A stretch of 64,000 nt of DNA from Rhodobacteraceae bacterium M382 (GTDB lineage Bacteria; Pseudomonadota; Alphaproteobacteria; Rhodobacterales; Rhodobacteraceae), in the NCBI GenBank assembly GCA_025141015.1, contig CP081098.1, positions 3,230,501-3,294,500 on the forward strand, given 5' to 3'. This document shows positions 26,391 to 34,429 of the stretch, piece after piece. The notes below the pieces were generated by a model. The model made no database searches. It had not been told where the DNA came from and saw only the letters and a program-made list of their open reading frames with translations. The translations under genes and the position numbers were made by a program. The stretch's first letter is position 1; the number at the start of each line of letters is the position of its first letter.

Positions 26391-26792
26391 ATGCGGATCG
26401 CTCTTTCATTGAAACAAACATTCACCGGCCTTGTGGCCGGGATGGTTCTGTCAACGATGGCACAGGCCACCGAACTTGTCATGGTCGAACAGACCGGATG
26501 CGAGTGGTGCGAACGTTGGAACCAGGAAATCGCCCCGATTTACCCCAAGACAAGCGAAGGCCGATTTGCCCCATTGCGGCGGGTTGACCTGCGAAATATG
26601 CCGGATGACCTTAAAATCACACGTCGCGTAAACTTCACCCCGACCTTCTTGATTGTTGAGAACGGGCATGAGATTGGCCGTCTCGAAGGGTATCCCGGCG
26701 AAGATTTCTTTTGGCCTGTTCTGAATGGGCTGTTGGTCGACACTGCTGGATACACTGATGATACGGCGCCCTCGGTTGAGGGCGATAGCTGA
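26391..26792 (+). CDS. soxS: SoxS, periplasmic thioredoxin-like protein
   Basis: SoxS is a small thioredoxin-like protein which in Paracoccus reactivates the SoxYZ carrier. Its 133 residues have a signal peptide (TFTGLVAGMVLSTMAQA) and the dithiol CEWC at 37-40 in EQTGCEWCERWNQ, with NFTPTFLIVENGHEIGRLEGY as the rest of the fold. ATG 26391 lies after an AGG-rich stretch; a frame start at 26310 would put a non-signal segment first. It leads the plus-strand operon soxS-soxR-transporter. Confidence 0.93.
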   Translation: MRIALSLKQTFTGLVAGMVLSTMAQATELVMVEQTGCEWCERWNQEIAPIYPKTSEGRFAPLRRVDLRNMPDDLKITRRVNFTPTFLIVENGHEIGRLEGYPGEDFFWPVLNGLLVDTAGYTDDTAPSVEGDS

Positions 26793-26878
26793 AACCGTCT
26801 GAAACGATACAGGGTCAGGCGACTTAAAAACAGATCAGTGGCGCCGATCCCCGCGCCACGATTGCAAGGAGAGTGGAC

Positions 26879-27217
26879 ATGGCACTGCCTCAGTTCTCGA
26901 CGGAAATGGCGGAAGAAGAGTTGGACAAGATGGTCGACAATGCGACGACCGCGTCCAACTTTCTCAAGGCGATCAGCCACGAAGGCCGGTTGATGATCCT
27001 CTGCCATCTGGTGACCGGTGAAAAATCCGTTACCGAACTCGAAGACCTGCTGTCCGCACGCCAGGCTGCCGTGTCCCAGCAATTGTCCCGCCTGCGTCTC
27101 GAAGGGCTGGTCATTCCCCGCCGCGACGGCAAGGCGATCTATTACCGTCTGGCTGACGAACGCCCACGTCGCATTCTCGAAGTGGTCTATGAACTGTTCT
27201 GCAATTCGGACGACTGA
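26879..27217 (+). CDS. soxR: SoxR, ArsR-family persulfide-type repressor
   Basis: SoxR represses sox genes when reduced sulfur is absent. The 112-residue protein is an ArsR winged helix (FLKAISHEGRLMILCHLV, then SARQAAVSQQLSRLRLEGLV). Cys42 and Cys108 occupy the positions of the two sensing cysteines in SqrR/BigR-type regulators, which form a tetrasulfide or disulfide bridge and leave DNA. AAGGAG precedes the ATG at 26879; a GTG two codons earlier is possible. It lies between soxS and the transporter, and the repeated palindromes in the region are its likely operators. Confidence 0.95.
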   Translation: MALPQFSTEMAEEELDKMVDNATTASNFLKAISHEGRLMILCHLVTGEKSVTELEDLLSARQAAVSQQLSRLRLEGLVIPRRDGKAIYYRLADERPRRILEVVYELFCNSDD

Positions 27218-27319
27218 CATCCAACCGGCGCGTCCTGCCGTTGCGCGCTGTCTTTGGCTTGATCCGGGGTCCACTGTCCGACACACTAACGATGTGACGG
27301 ATCGTCCGGGAGACATGCC

Positions 27320-28378
27320 ATGTACGAGTTTCTGACTGACCACCAACTGGTTGCCCTGATCGGACTGGGCGGTGGCGTCCTGTTGGGACTGGCCGCCCGG
27401 TTGGGCCGGTTCTGCACCCTCGGCGCAATCGAAGACCTGCTGTATGGCGGCAGCGCCACCCGGATGCAGATGTGGATTCTGGCCATCGGCATCGCCGTCA
27501 TGGGCAGCTTCACGCTGAGCGGTCTGGGTCTGTTCGACACCAGCGAGAGCTATTACCTGTCAATCCGCTGGATGCCGCTGGCATCAATCATCGGGGGATT
27601 GATGTTTGGCTATGGCATGGCCCTGTCGGGCAACTGTGGCTATGGCGCGATTGCCCGGTTGGGTGGTGGCGATCTGCGGTCGTTCGTTATTGTTCTGGTC
27701 ATGGGCGTCTCCACTTATGTGGTTCTGCAGGGTCCATTGGCACCGCTGCGCAACCTGTTGTTCGAACAGGTCGAAGTCACATCCGACCTGCCCCCCGGGC
27801 TGGCCCATCATGCGGCACGGATTACCGGGTTGCCGCTGCATTGGGTTGGCGTCGGTATCGGGTCCGTGATCGTTTTGGGCGTGCTGGCCACAGGTGATCT
27901 GCGCCGCGATCCCAAGGCGTTGTTCTGGTCCGTCATGGTCGGACTGGCCATCGTGTCGGGGTGGGCCGGCACCACATACATCAATGCCATCGGGTTCGAA
28001 GCATTGCCCGTTGTCTCGCACAGTTTTTCCGCACCCGTTGGCGAAAGCATCCTGTGGGCCATGACCGGCAGCCTGCGTCCTGTCACCTTTGCCGTCGGCT
28101 CCATCGCGGGTGTCTGGATCGGAGCCTTTGTCGGGTCGATGATCAAGGGGCATTTTCGTTGGGAAGCCTGCGAAGACCCGCGTGAACTGCGCCGTCAAAT
28201 TGTGGGGGCCGCCATCATGGGGGCCGGGGCCGTGATTGCCATGGGCTGTACCGTTGGTCAGGGCATGACCGCTTTTTCCGTACTGTCGATCAGCGCGCCG
28301 GTGACCTTTTTGGCGATCTTTGCCGGGGCCGCAGTGGGGCTGCGCCAATTGATCGAAGGGTTCTCGCCTGCGCAATAA
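27320..28378 (+). CDS. YeeE/YedE sulfur transporter, SoxT/TsuA-like
   Basis: A 352-residue membrane protein with two YeeE/YedE repeats, the family that includes the thiosulfate importer TsuA and Sox-associated SoxT. Cys32 (RFCTLGA), Cys106 (GNCGYGA) and Cys310 (GCTVGQG) correspond to the cysteines lining the TsuA path. It lies 102 bp after soxR on the same strand, so it likely imports a sulfur compound, possibly to signal to SoxR. GGGAG precedes the ATG. Substrate and direction are inferred from family and context. Confidence 0.9.
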   Translation: MYEFLTDHQLVALIGLGGGVLLGLAARLGRFCTLGAIEDLLYGGSATRMQMWILAIGIAVMGSFTLSGLGLFDTSESYYLSIRWMPLASIIGGLMFGYGMALSGNCGYGAIARLGGGDLRSFVIVLVMGVSTYVVLQGPLAPLRNLLFEQVEVTSDLPPGLAHHAARITGLPLHWVGVGIGSVIVLGVLATGDLRRDPKALFWSVMVGLAIVSGWAGTTYINAIGFEALPVVSHSFSAPVGESILWAMTGSLRPVTFAVGSIAGVWIGAFVGSMIKGHFRWEACEDPRELRRQIVGAAIMGAGAVIAMGCTVGQGMTAFSVLSISAPVTFLAIFAGAAVGLRQLIEGFSPAQ

Positions 28379-28457
28379 GCGCGGCTCTGCCATCCAGTTT
28401 ACAATCCAGGGTCAGAAATATCCTGACCCGTCTGTCAAATCCGCAGGAGACCCCGGT

Positions 28458-30488
28458 TTGCGCCGCAAAGATATTGAAGACGACCCGACAATCGGCAATC
28501 GCTCCGAAGCCTATGAAGCCTTTGACGATCTCCCCAAGAACCCGGATCTGAACGGATCCATTGGCGATCTGATCGCCACGCGGTATGGGCGACGTGATCT
28601 GATCGGCGGGTTGCTTGGTGTGTCGGCCACCGCGGCACTGTTCGGCGCAACCGCCCTGCCCCATCCCACAAGCGCTGCTACCGTTCGGACATCTGGCGGT
28701 CGGTTTGTCTTTGACGAATTGACATGGGGCATTGACCACACCCACCATGTGGCGCCGGGGTACACCGCTGACATTTTGGTGCGCTGGGGCGATCCGATCA
28801 CCCCGGGCGCCCCCGCATTCGACGTTTTCAACCAAAGCGCCACGGCCCAGTTGCAGCAATTTGGCTACAACAATGACTATGTCGGTTTTGTGCAGCTCGA
28901 CGAGACGGGCAACCGGGGGCTGTTGTGCGTCAATCACGAATACACCAACGAAGAGATGATGTTTCCCAATCTCGGCCGCCAGGATCGCGCCGATTTTGCC
29001 GCCATGACCCGCGCGCTGGTCGACATTGAAATGGCCGCCCACGGTGGGTCCGTGGTGGAAATAACCAAGTCCGACGATGGCGCATGGGCCGTAGATCTGA
29101 AAAGTCCTTTGAACCGGCGGATCAGCCCCCTGAACACCGAGATGGCGATCGGCGGCCCCGCTGCGGGTCACCCCAGAATGCGAACGAACGCGGATCCATC
29201 CGGCACCAGGGTCATCGGTACCCTGAACAATTGTGCGGGCGGCATGACACCCTGGGGCACATGGCTGATGGCCGAAGAGAATTTTCACGGCTATTTCTGG
29301 ACGGATGAGCTGGATTGGGACGGGGACCCGGATCTGTCCGAACAACCCCACGCCGACAGTCTGAAACGCTATGGCATCCCCGGACGCTGGTACGCCTGGG
29401 GCAAGGTGCATGATCGGTTCAATCTCGACCGGACACCGCATGAGCCCAACCGGTTCGGCTGGGTGGTCGAAGTTGACCCGCAAGACCCACAGGCGATGCC
29501 TGTCAAGCACACAGCTTTGGGACGGTTCAGCCATGAAGGTGCGGATCCCATTGTGGCAAAATCCGGCCATCTGGTTGTGTATATGGGCGATGATGCCCGG
29601 TTCGAATATGTCTATAAATATGTCTCCAATGGGGTGATCACAGACGACAGCACACCCTCATCCGACCTGTTGAGCAACGGGGTGCTCCATGTCGCCCGTT
29701 TCGAGGCCAATGGCGACCTGAACTGGCTGCCTCTTGTGTTTGGAGAAGGCCCGCTGACACCGGACAACGGGTTCGACAGCCAGGCAGATGTGCTGATCGA
29801 TACGCGGCTGGCGGCAGACGCTCTGGGGGCCACGCCGATGGATCGCCCCGAAGACGTCGGCCCGCGCAGCGACGGACGGGCGTTTGTCATGCTCACGAAC
29901 AATTCCCGGCGCAAACCGGATCAGGTTGACGCGGCCAACCCACGCGCAAAATCCAAATTTGGCCATATCATCGAAATCGCCGAATCCGGAGGGGATCACG
30001 CCGCGCGCCAGGGCAGATGGTCTATCCTGGTGAAATGCGGGGATCCGGGGGTGGCCTCGGTCGGGGCCGAATGGCACCCGGACACCAGCGAAAACGGCTG
30101 GTTCGGCTCTCCGGACAATTGCGCAATTGATGCCGAAGGCCGATTGTGGGTCGCCACCGATCAAGGCAGCAAGTGGCATCGCACAGGCAAAGCCGATGGA
30201 CTATACGGTGTGGAAACAGACGGAGCGATGCGGGGCCGCTCAAAGCTGTTCTTTCGCGCCCCTGTGGGCGCAGAGGTGGCTGGCCCCTGTTTCACCCCGG
30301 ACATCGAAACCCTGTTTGTGTCCGTGCAACATCCCGGAACCGATGGCACCACGTCGTTGAAAGGGTTTGAACGGGTCTCGACCTTTGACGATCCCGCCAC
30401 CCGATGGCCGGATTTTGCGCCCGATATGCCGCCGCGCCCGTCGGTCGTGGTGGTGCGCAAGATCGGCGGCGGCAAGATCGGGGAATGA
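28458..30488 (+). CDS. phoX: PhoX family alkaline phosphatase (DUF839)
   Basis: A 676-residue secreted PhoX phosphatase, a calcium/iron enzyme used by marine bacteria to obtain phosphate from organophosphates. A Tat motif (RYGRRDLIGGLLG, Arg45 and Arg46) follows a 40-residue N-terminal extension, as is common in PhoX. Visible segments include LLCVNHEYTNEEMMF, NNCAGGMTPWGTWLMAEENF, GRFSHEGADPIV and DNCAIDAEGRLWVATDQG. The start is a TTG at 28458, supported by AGGAGA 7 bp upstream. No pho box is evident. It follows the sulfur transporter by 79 bp, but a functional link is not obvious. Confidence 0.9.
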   Translation: MRRKDIEDDPTIGNRSEAYEAFDDLPKNPDLNGSIGDLIATRYGRRDLIGGLLGVSATAALFGATALPHPTSAATVRTSGGRFVFDELTWGIDHTHHVAPGYTADILVRWGDPITPGAPAFDVFNQSATAQLQQFGYNNDYVGFVQLDETGNRGLLCVNHEYTNEEMMFPNLGRQDRADFAAMTRALVDIEMAAHGGSVVEITKSDDGAWAVDLKSPLNRRISPLNTEMAIGGPAAGHPRMRTNADPSGTRVIGTLNNCAGGMTPWGTWLMAEENFHGYFWTDELDWDGDPDLSEQPHADSLKRYGIPGRWYAWGKVHDRFNLDRTPHEPNRFGWVVEVDPQDPQAMPVKHTALGRFSHEGADPIVAKSGHLVVYMGDDARFEYVYKYVSNGVITDDSTPSSDLLSNGVLHVARFEANGDLNWLPLVFGEGPLTPDNGFDSQADVLIDTRLAADALGATPMDRPEDVGPRSDGRAFVMLTNNSRRKPDQVDAANPRAKSKFGHIIEIAESGGDHAARQGRWSILVKCGDPGVASVGAEWHPDTSENGWFGSPDNCAIDAEGRLWVATDQGSKWHRTGKADGLYGVETDGAMRGRSKLFFRAPVGAEVAGPCFTPDIETLFVSVQHPGTDGTTSLKGFERVSTFDDPATRWPDFAPDMPPRPSVVVVRKIGGGKIGE

Positions 30489-30523
30489 CTTCGCACCTCC
30501 AGATCTGGCGGTAACCAGGCGGA

Positions 30524-30542
30524 GCGCACCCTGTAGGTGCGC
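30524..30542. terminator. Hairpin after phoX
   Basis: GCGCACC and GGTGCGC form perfect 7-bp arms around CTGTA, 35 bp past the phoX stop. A second small stem (CGCCC/GGGCG) follows a few bases later at about 30552-30563. No U-tract is present. Confidence 0.45.
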
Positions 30543-30735
30543 ACAGGTTTGCGCCCTTCGGGCGGCGGGTCCCCGTGGCACTGTCTCTACATCGTTCCAT
30601 GCGTCAGCTCTTCCTGAGGGCCTGCGCCTTCCCACGGCAATGTGACACCGGGTGATCTGTCTGATGTTATAGAACGGACCCGGACACTCGCCAGAGATTC
30701 ACCTGAAACTCGCCCGAAATCCGATGGAGCCAAAC

Positions 30736-31215
30736 ATGCGCCTGCTGCCCCTTTCCGCCTTTACCCTGTCCGCCTTTGCCCTTGCCACTGCCAGCCTGGC
30801 CGCTGATCCAAAGCCACGCGACGGATGGGCCATCCACGACACCGACAAACCCTACGACACGCTGATCCAGGATGTGCGCAGCGCCGTCACGGCCAATGGG
30901 ATGGGGATCGTGACCCAGGCGGGCCCCACCGGGGCCGCAGCCAAACGTGGCATCACGATCCCGGGCAACCGGGTCATCGGCGTGTTCAACAATGACTACG
31001 CGGTCAAGATCCTGGGCCTGTCGACGGCAGCCATGATCGAAGCCCCGATCCGGTTTTATGTCACCGAAGACAACGACGGCAGTGCCACTTTGTCCTACAA
31101 GACGCCCAGCCATGTCTTTGCACCCTATCTCGACGAAGGCGGCGCGACCTTGCAGGCGTTGGCCGCGGAATTGGACACCCGGTTTGCCGTCATCGCGGAA
31201 CAAGCCGTGAAATAG
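30736..31215 (+). CDS. DUF302 domain protein, secreted
   Basis: A 159-residue protein with a signal peptide (SAFALATASLAA) and a DUF302 domain at about 35-150 (DTLIQDVRSAVTANGMGIVTQAG, RVIGVFNNDYAVKILGLSTAAMIEAPIRFYV). DUF302 proteins are small and poorly characterised, and some are linked to metal or sulfur stress. GGAG precedes the ATG at 30736, which I prefer to the ATG at 30724. It stands alone between phoX and the TPP enzyme. Confidence 0.85.
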   Translation: MRLLPLSAFTLSAFALATASLAADPKPRDGWAIHDTDKPYDTLIQDVRSAVTANGMGIVTQAGPTGAAAKRGITIPGNRVIGVFNNDYAVKILGLSTAAMIEAPIRFYVTEDNDGSATLSYKTPSHVFAPYLDEGGATLQALAAELDTRFAVIAEQAVK

Positions 31216-31306
31216 ATCTTTGCATTGGTCACACTGGCGTGATTGGGCTTGCGTCCGGGCCAGGTCTCCGCAATCTCGGGGGGCAAGGACAACACCGGAG
31301 ATCCCC

Positions 31307-32923
31307 ATGCAACAGACCCCTGCCCGCGCCGCAGATATCCTGGCGCGCCGCCTGTATGAGGCTGGCTGCCGCCATGCCTTTGGAATGCCCGGCGGCGAGG
31401 TTCTGACCCTGATTGATGCATTGGAACAGGCCGGGATCACATTTCACCTGGTCAAACATGAAAACGCCGGCGGCTTCATGGCCGAGGCGGTGCATCACCG
31501 GGACGGGGCCCCCGCCATTCTGGTGGCGACCCTTGGGCCTGGTGTACTGAACGGGGTGAATGTGGTTGCCAACGCGCATCAGGACCGGGTTCCGATGCTG
31601 GTTCTGTCCGGCTGCGTCGATGCCGCCGAAGAGCAGAGCTATACACATCAGGTTCTGGATCACCGTGCCGTGTTCCAACCCATTACCAAAGCAACCTTCC
31701 GCCTTAACGCTGAAACCGCTGATCTGATCGCCGACAAGGCCATCGGGATCGCCACCGAACAGCGCTGTGGTCCGGTGCATATCGACGTGCCCATTTCGGT
31801 TGCGGACGCGACTGCCCGTGACAGCGGCACCCATCGCACGGCAGCGGTCGCAACCGCGCCACACGGCCCCGCGCTAGAACAGGCGCGCGGCTGGCTGACA
31901 TCGGCCCAGCGCCCGCTGGCCATCATTGGGCTGGACGCACTCTATGACGGGTCTGCTGACACGATCCGCACCTTTGTCGAAGCGCATCAGATCCCCTTTG
32001 TCACCACCTACAAGGCCAAGGGGATCATCCCCGAGGATCACCCCCTGTGTCTGGGCGGCGCAGGTCTGTCGCCTCTGGCCGACACGCATCTGATGCCATT
32101 GGTACAGCAGGCCGACCTGATTCTGGCGCTGGGGTATGATCCGATCGAAATGCGCCCTGGATGGCGCAATGCCTGGGATCCGGAAACACAGCATGTCATC
32201 GACATCACTCCCGAAGCCAACACCCACTATATGCATCAGGCGGGGTTGAGCATGATTGCCGACACTGGTGCAACGTTGCAGGCTTTGGGCGATGGGCTCG
32301 ACACGGGCCCCACGTGGCCCAACGGTGAACCCACCGCCGTGCGGGAGGCTTTGGCCACAGCCTTTGCGCAGGATGACCACTGGGGACCGGCCGGGGTGAT
32401 CGCCCAGGCGCGTGCCTCGCTGCCTGCAGGGACTCTGGCCTCCGCCGACAGCGGCGCGCATCGGATTTTGCTGAGCCAGATGTGGCCCTGTGACGAGCCG
32501 CGCGGGCTGATTCAATCGTCGGCGCTGTGCACGATGGGCTGCGCCGTGCCCATGGCCATCGGTTTGAAACTGGCCGAACCCACCCGCCCGGTGATCAGCT
32601 TTTCCGGCGACGCCGGGTTCCTGATGACCGCCGGTGAACTGGCCACCGCCGCCGAAATGGGCATTGCGCCGATCTTTCTGGTATTTGTCGACGCCAGCCT
32701 CGCATTGATCGAGCTGAAACAACGTCAGAGACAGATGACCAACCGTGGCGTCGACTTTGCCAAACATGACTTTGCCGCCATGGGGCAGGCCTTTGGTGGA
32801 CATGGGGTGACGGTCACAAATCGCGCAGAACTGCACGAAGCGCTGGCGGCCGCGCAAGAGGCAGACACATTCACCGTGATCGCGGCCGTGATCGAACGCG
32901 GAGGCTATGATGGACGTATCTGA
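31307..32923 (+). CDS. Acetolactate synthase-like TPP-dependent enzyme
   Basis: A 538-residue member of the acetohydroxyacid synthase/oxo-acid decarboxylase superfamily. The N-terminal PYR domain has the catalytic Glu in KHENAGGFMAEA. A central domain follows, and the C-terminal PP domain has GDAGFLMTAGELATAAEMG (434 on) and VDASLALIELKQRQ (461 on). The canonical GDG is GDA and the usual NN metal-binding pair is DA, so cofactor binding is unusual. The CaiB-like gene overlaps its 3' end by 14 bp, suggesting a CoA-linked substrate; oxalyl-CoA decarboxylase-like chemistry is possible but unproven. No regulatory small subunit of AHAS is nearby. Confidence 0.82.
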   Translation: MQQTPARAADILARRLYEAGCRHAFGMPGGEVLTLIDALEQAGITFHLVKHENAGGFMAEAVHHRDGAPAILVATLGPGVLNGVNVVANAHQDRVPMLVLSGCVDAAEEQSYTHQVLDHRAVFQPITKATFRLNAETADLIADKAIGIATEQRCGPVHIDVPISVADATARDSGTHRTAAVATAPHGPALEQARGWLTSAQRPLAIIGLDALYDGSADTIRTFVEAHQIPFVTTYKAKGIIPEDHPLCLGGAGLSPLADTHLMPLVQQADLILALGYDPIEMRPGWRNAWDPETQHVIDITPEANTHYMHQAGLSMIADTGATLQALGDGLDTGPTWPNGEPTAVREALATAFAQDDHWGPAGVIAQARASLPAGTLASADSGAHRILLSQMWPCDEPRGLIQSSALCTMGCAVPMAIGLKLAEPTRPVISFSGDAGFLMTAGELATAAEMGIAPIFLVFVDASLALIELKQRQRQMTNRGVDFAKHDFAAMGQAFGGHGVTVTNRAELHEALAAAQEADTFTVIAAVIERGGYDGRI

Positions 32924-34106
32924 CATGTTGCCCCATGGCGCGCTGGACGGGATCAAGGTTCTGGATCTGTCACGCATTCTGGCAGGGCCAACCTGTACCC
33001 AATTGTTGGGCGACCTGGGGGCCACGGTGATCAAGATCGAAAACCCCGCAACAGGCGGAGATGACACCCGACAGTGGGGTCCGCCCTATGTACAGCACGC
33101 CGATGGCAGCGACAGCGATCTGTCGGCCTATTTTATGGCCGCCAACCGCAACAAGCAGTCCGTTTCGGTGGACATTGCCACGCCTGAAGGCCAACACACC
33201 ATCCGCCGTCTTGCGGCCCAAGCAGATATCCTGATCGAGAATTTCAAACCGGGTGGGCTGGCCAAATACGGGCTGGACCACGCCACCCTGACCCAAGAGT
33301 TTCCGGGTTTGGTCTATTGTTCGATCTCCGGGTTCGGTCAAACCGGCCCGAACCGCCATAAACCCGGTTACGATCTGATGGCCCAGGGATATGGCGGCAT
33401 CATGTCCCTGACCGGTGAACCTGATGGCCGCCCGTTGAAGGTGGGCGTGGGAATCGCCGATGTCATGTGCGGGATGTACGCAACCGTCGGCATTCTGGCC
33501 GCCCTGCGCCACAAGGAACGCACCGGCGAAGGTCAGCATCTTGAATTGGCATTGGTAGACAGCCAGATCGCCTGGCTGATCAACGAAGGTGTCAATTACC
33601 TGACCAGCGAACAGGTCCCCCAACGGCGCGGCAACGGGCACCCCAACATTGTGCCCTATGACGTCTACGCCAGCGCCGATGGTCACGTCATTCTGGCTGT
33701 GGGCAATGACAACCAGTTCCAGCGCTTTGTCGGTTTCCTGGGGCGGGATGATTTGGCCCGGGACCCGCGTTTTGCCACCAACCCTGCCCGCCTGGAAAAC
33801 CGTGACGCGCTGAATGCGCAATTGATCCCGGCATTGCAGAAGTATTCCACCGATCAGATCATCGCCGGAATGGAGTCCCTGAAGGTGCCGGTGGGACCTG
33901 TCCAGACGTTGGACCAAGTCTTTTCGTCGGATCAGGTCGCTGCCCGCGCCATGAAGGTGGACATAGACACATCCGCCGGGCCGGTGCAGGTGATCGGCAA
34001 TCCGCTGAAATTCTCGCGTACTCCGGTTCTGTATCGCCACGCTCCACCGGAATGTGGGGCTGATACCAACCGGGTTCTGGACAGCGACACGCCGTTCGAC
34101 ACCTGA
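32910..34106 (+). CDS. CaiB/BaiF (class III) CoA-transferase
   Basis: A 398-residue family III CoA-transferase, which moves CoA between carboxylic acids through an aspartyl-CoA anhydride. The N-terminal segment GIKVLDLSRILAGPTCTQLLGDLGATVIK is typical, and the nucleophile is Asp155 in KPGYDLMAQGYGG. The later part carries RRGNGHPNIVPYDVY and GNPLKFS. GGAGG lies 5 bases before the ATG at 32910, better than the ATG at 32907. Overlap with the TPP enzyme gene implies coupled translation and a joint pathway. Confidence 0.92.
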   Translation: MDVSDMLPHGALDGIKVLDLSRILAGPTCTQLLGDLGATVIKIENPATGGDDTRQWGPPYVQHADGSDSDLSAYFMAANRNKQSVSVDIATPEGQHTIRRLAAQADILIENFKPGGLAKYGLDHATLTQEFPGLVYCSISGFGQTGPNRHKPGYDLMAQGYGGIMSLTGEPDGRPLKVGVGIADVMCGMYATVGILAALRHKERTGEGQHLELALVDSQIAWLINEGVNYLTSEQVPQRRGNGHPNIVPYDVYASADGHVILAVGNDNQFQRFVGFLGRDDLARDPRFATNPARLENRDALNAQLIPALQKYSTDQIIAGMESLKVPVGPVQTLDQVFSSDQVAARAMKVDIDTSAGPVQVIGNPLKFSRTPVLYRHAPPECGADTNRVLDSDTPFDT

Positions 34107-34429
34107 TTTGTAACAAAACGCACCTGCGGGCTGAAACATTTGCCGCCCGCAGGTGCAAGGGCCAGAACGGGTCGGACCCGACCCACAGAAAACCATGGCG
34201 CGACTGGTTACATAAACGGTCTCGCGTCAGGTTGCATGACACAAACCCACCCAAACTGCGCCACACCAGCCGGAATCCGCCTGCATTGTCACCCTATTCG
34301 GCAACAATTCTCGCGCTGATGTTAACGCCCCTTCACCAATCCGCGAGGACCGTCGATAGATCATCTCAGCTTCGATAAGGTCTGGTTAGACAAAACAAAA
34401 CCCATGCAACGCACAGGATTGGATCCCCG
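34107..34429. other. Non-coding gap between CaiB and TPR genes
   Basis: Apart from the inverted repeat at 34120-34156, I see no gene, tRNA or repeat. The last part, from about 34360, is AT-rich and probably holds the promoter of the TPR gene. Confidence 0.5.
34120..34156. terminator. Long inverted repeat after the CoA-transferase
   Basis: GCACCTGCGGGC and GCCCGCAGGTGC are perfect 12-bp arms around a 13-base loop, 14 bp past the CaiB stop codon. It is placed to end the TPP enzyme-CaiB transcript. There is no T-run. Confidence 0.6.

Noticed and set aside
28290-29570. A 426-codon open frame antisense to phoX and the transporter
   Set aside because: It spans two well-supported genes on the other strand and has no recognisable motif.
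34157-34429. Possible tRNA or small RNA before the TPR gene
   Set aside because: No T-loop consensus, acceptor pairing or further stable stem was found.
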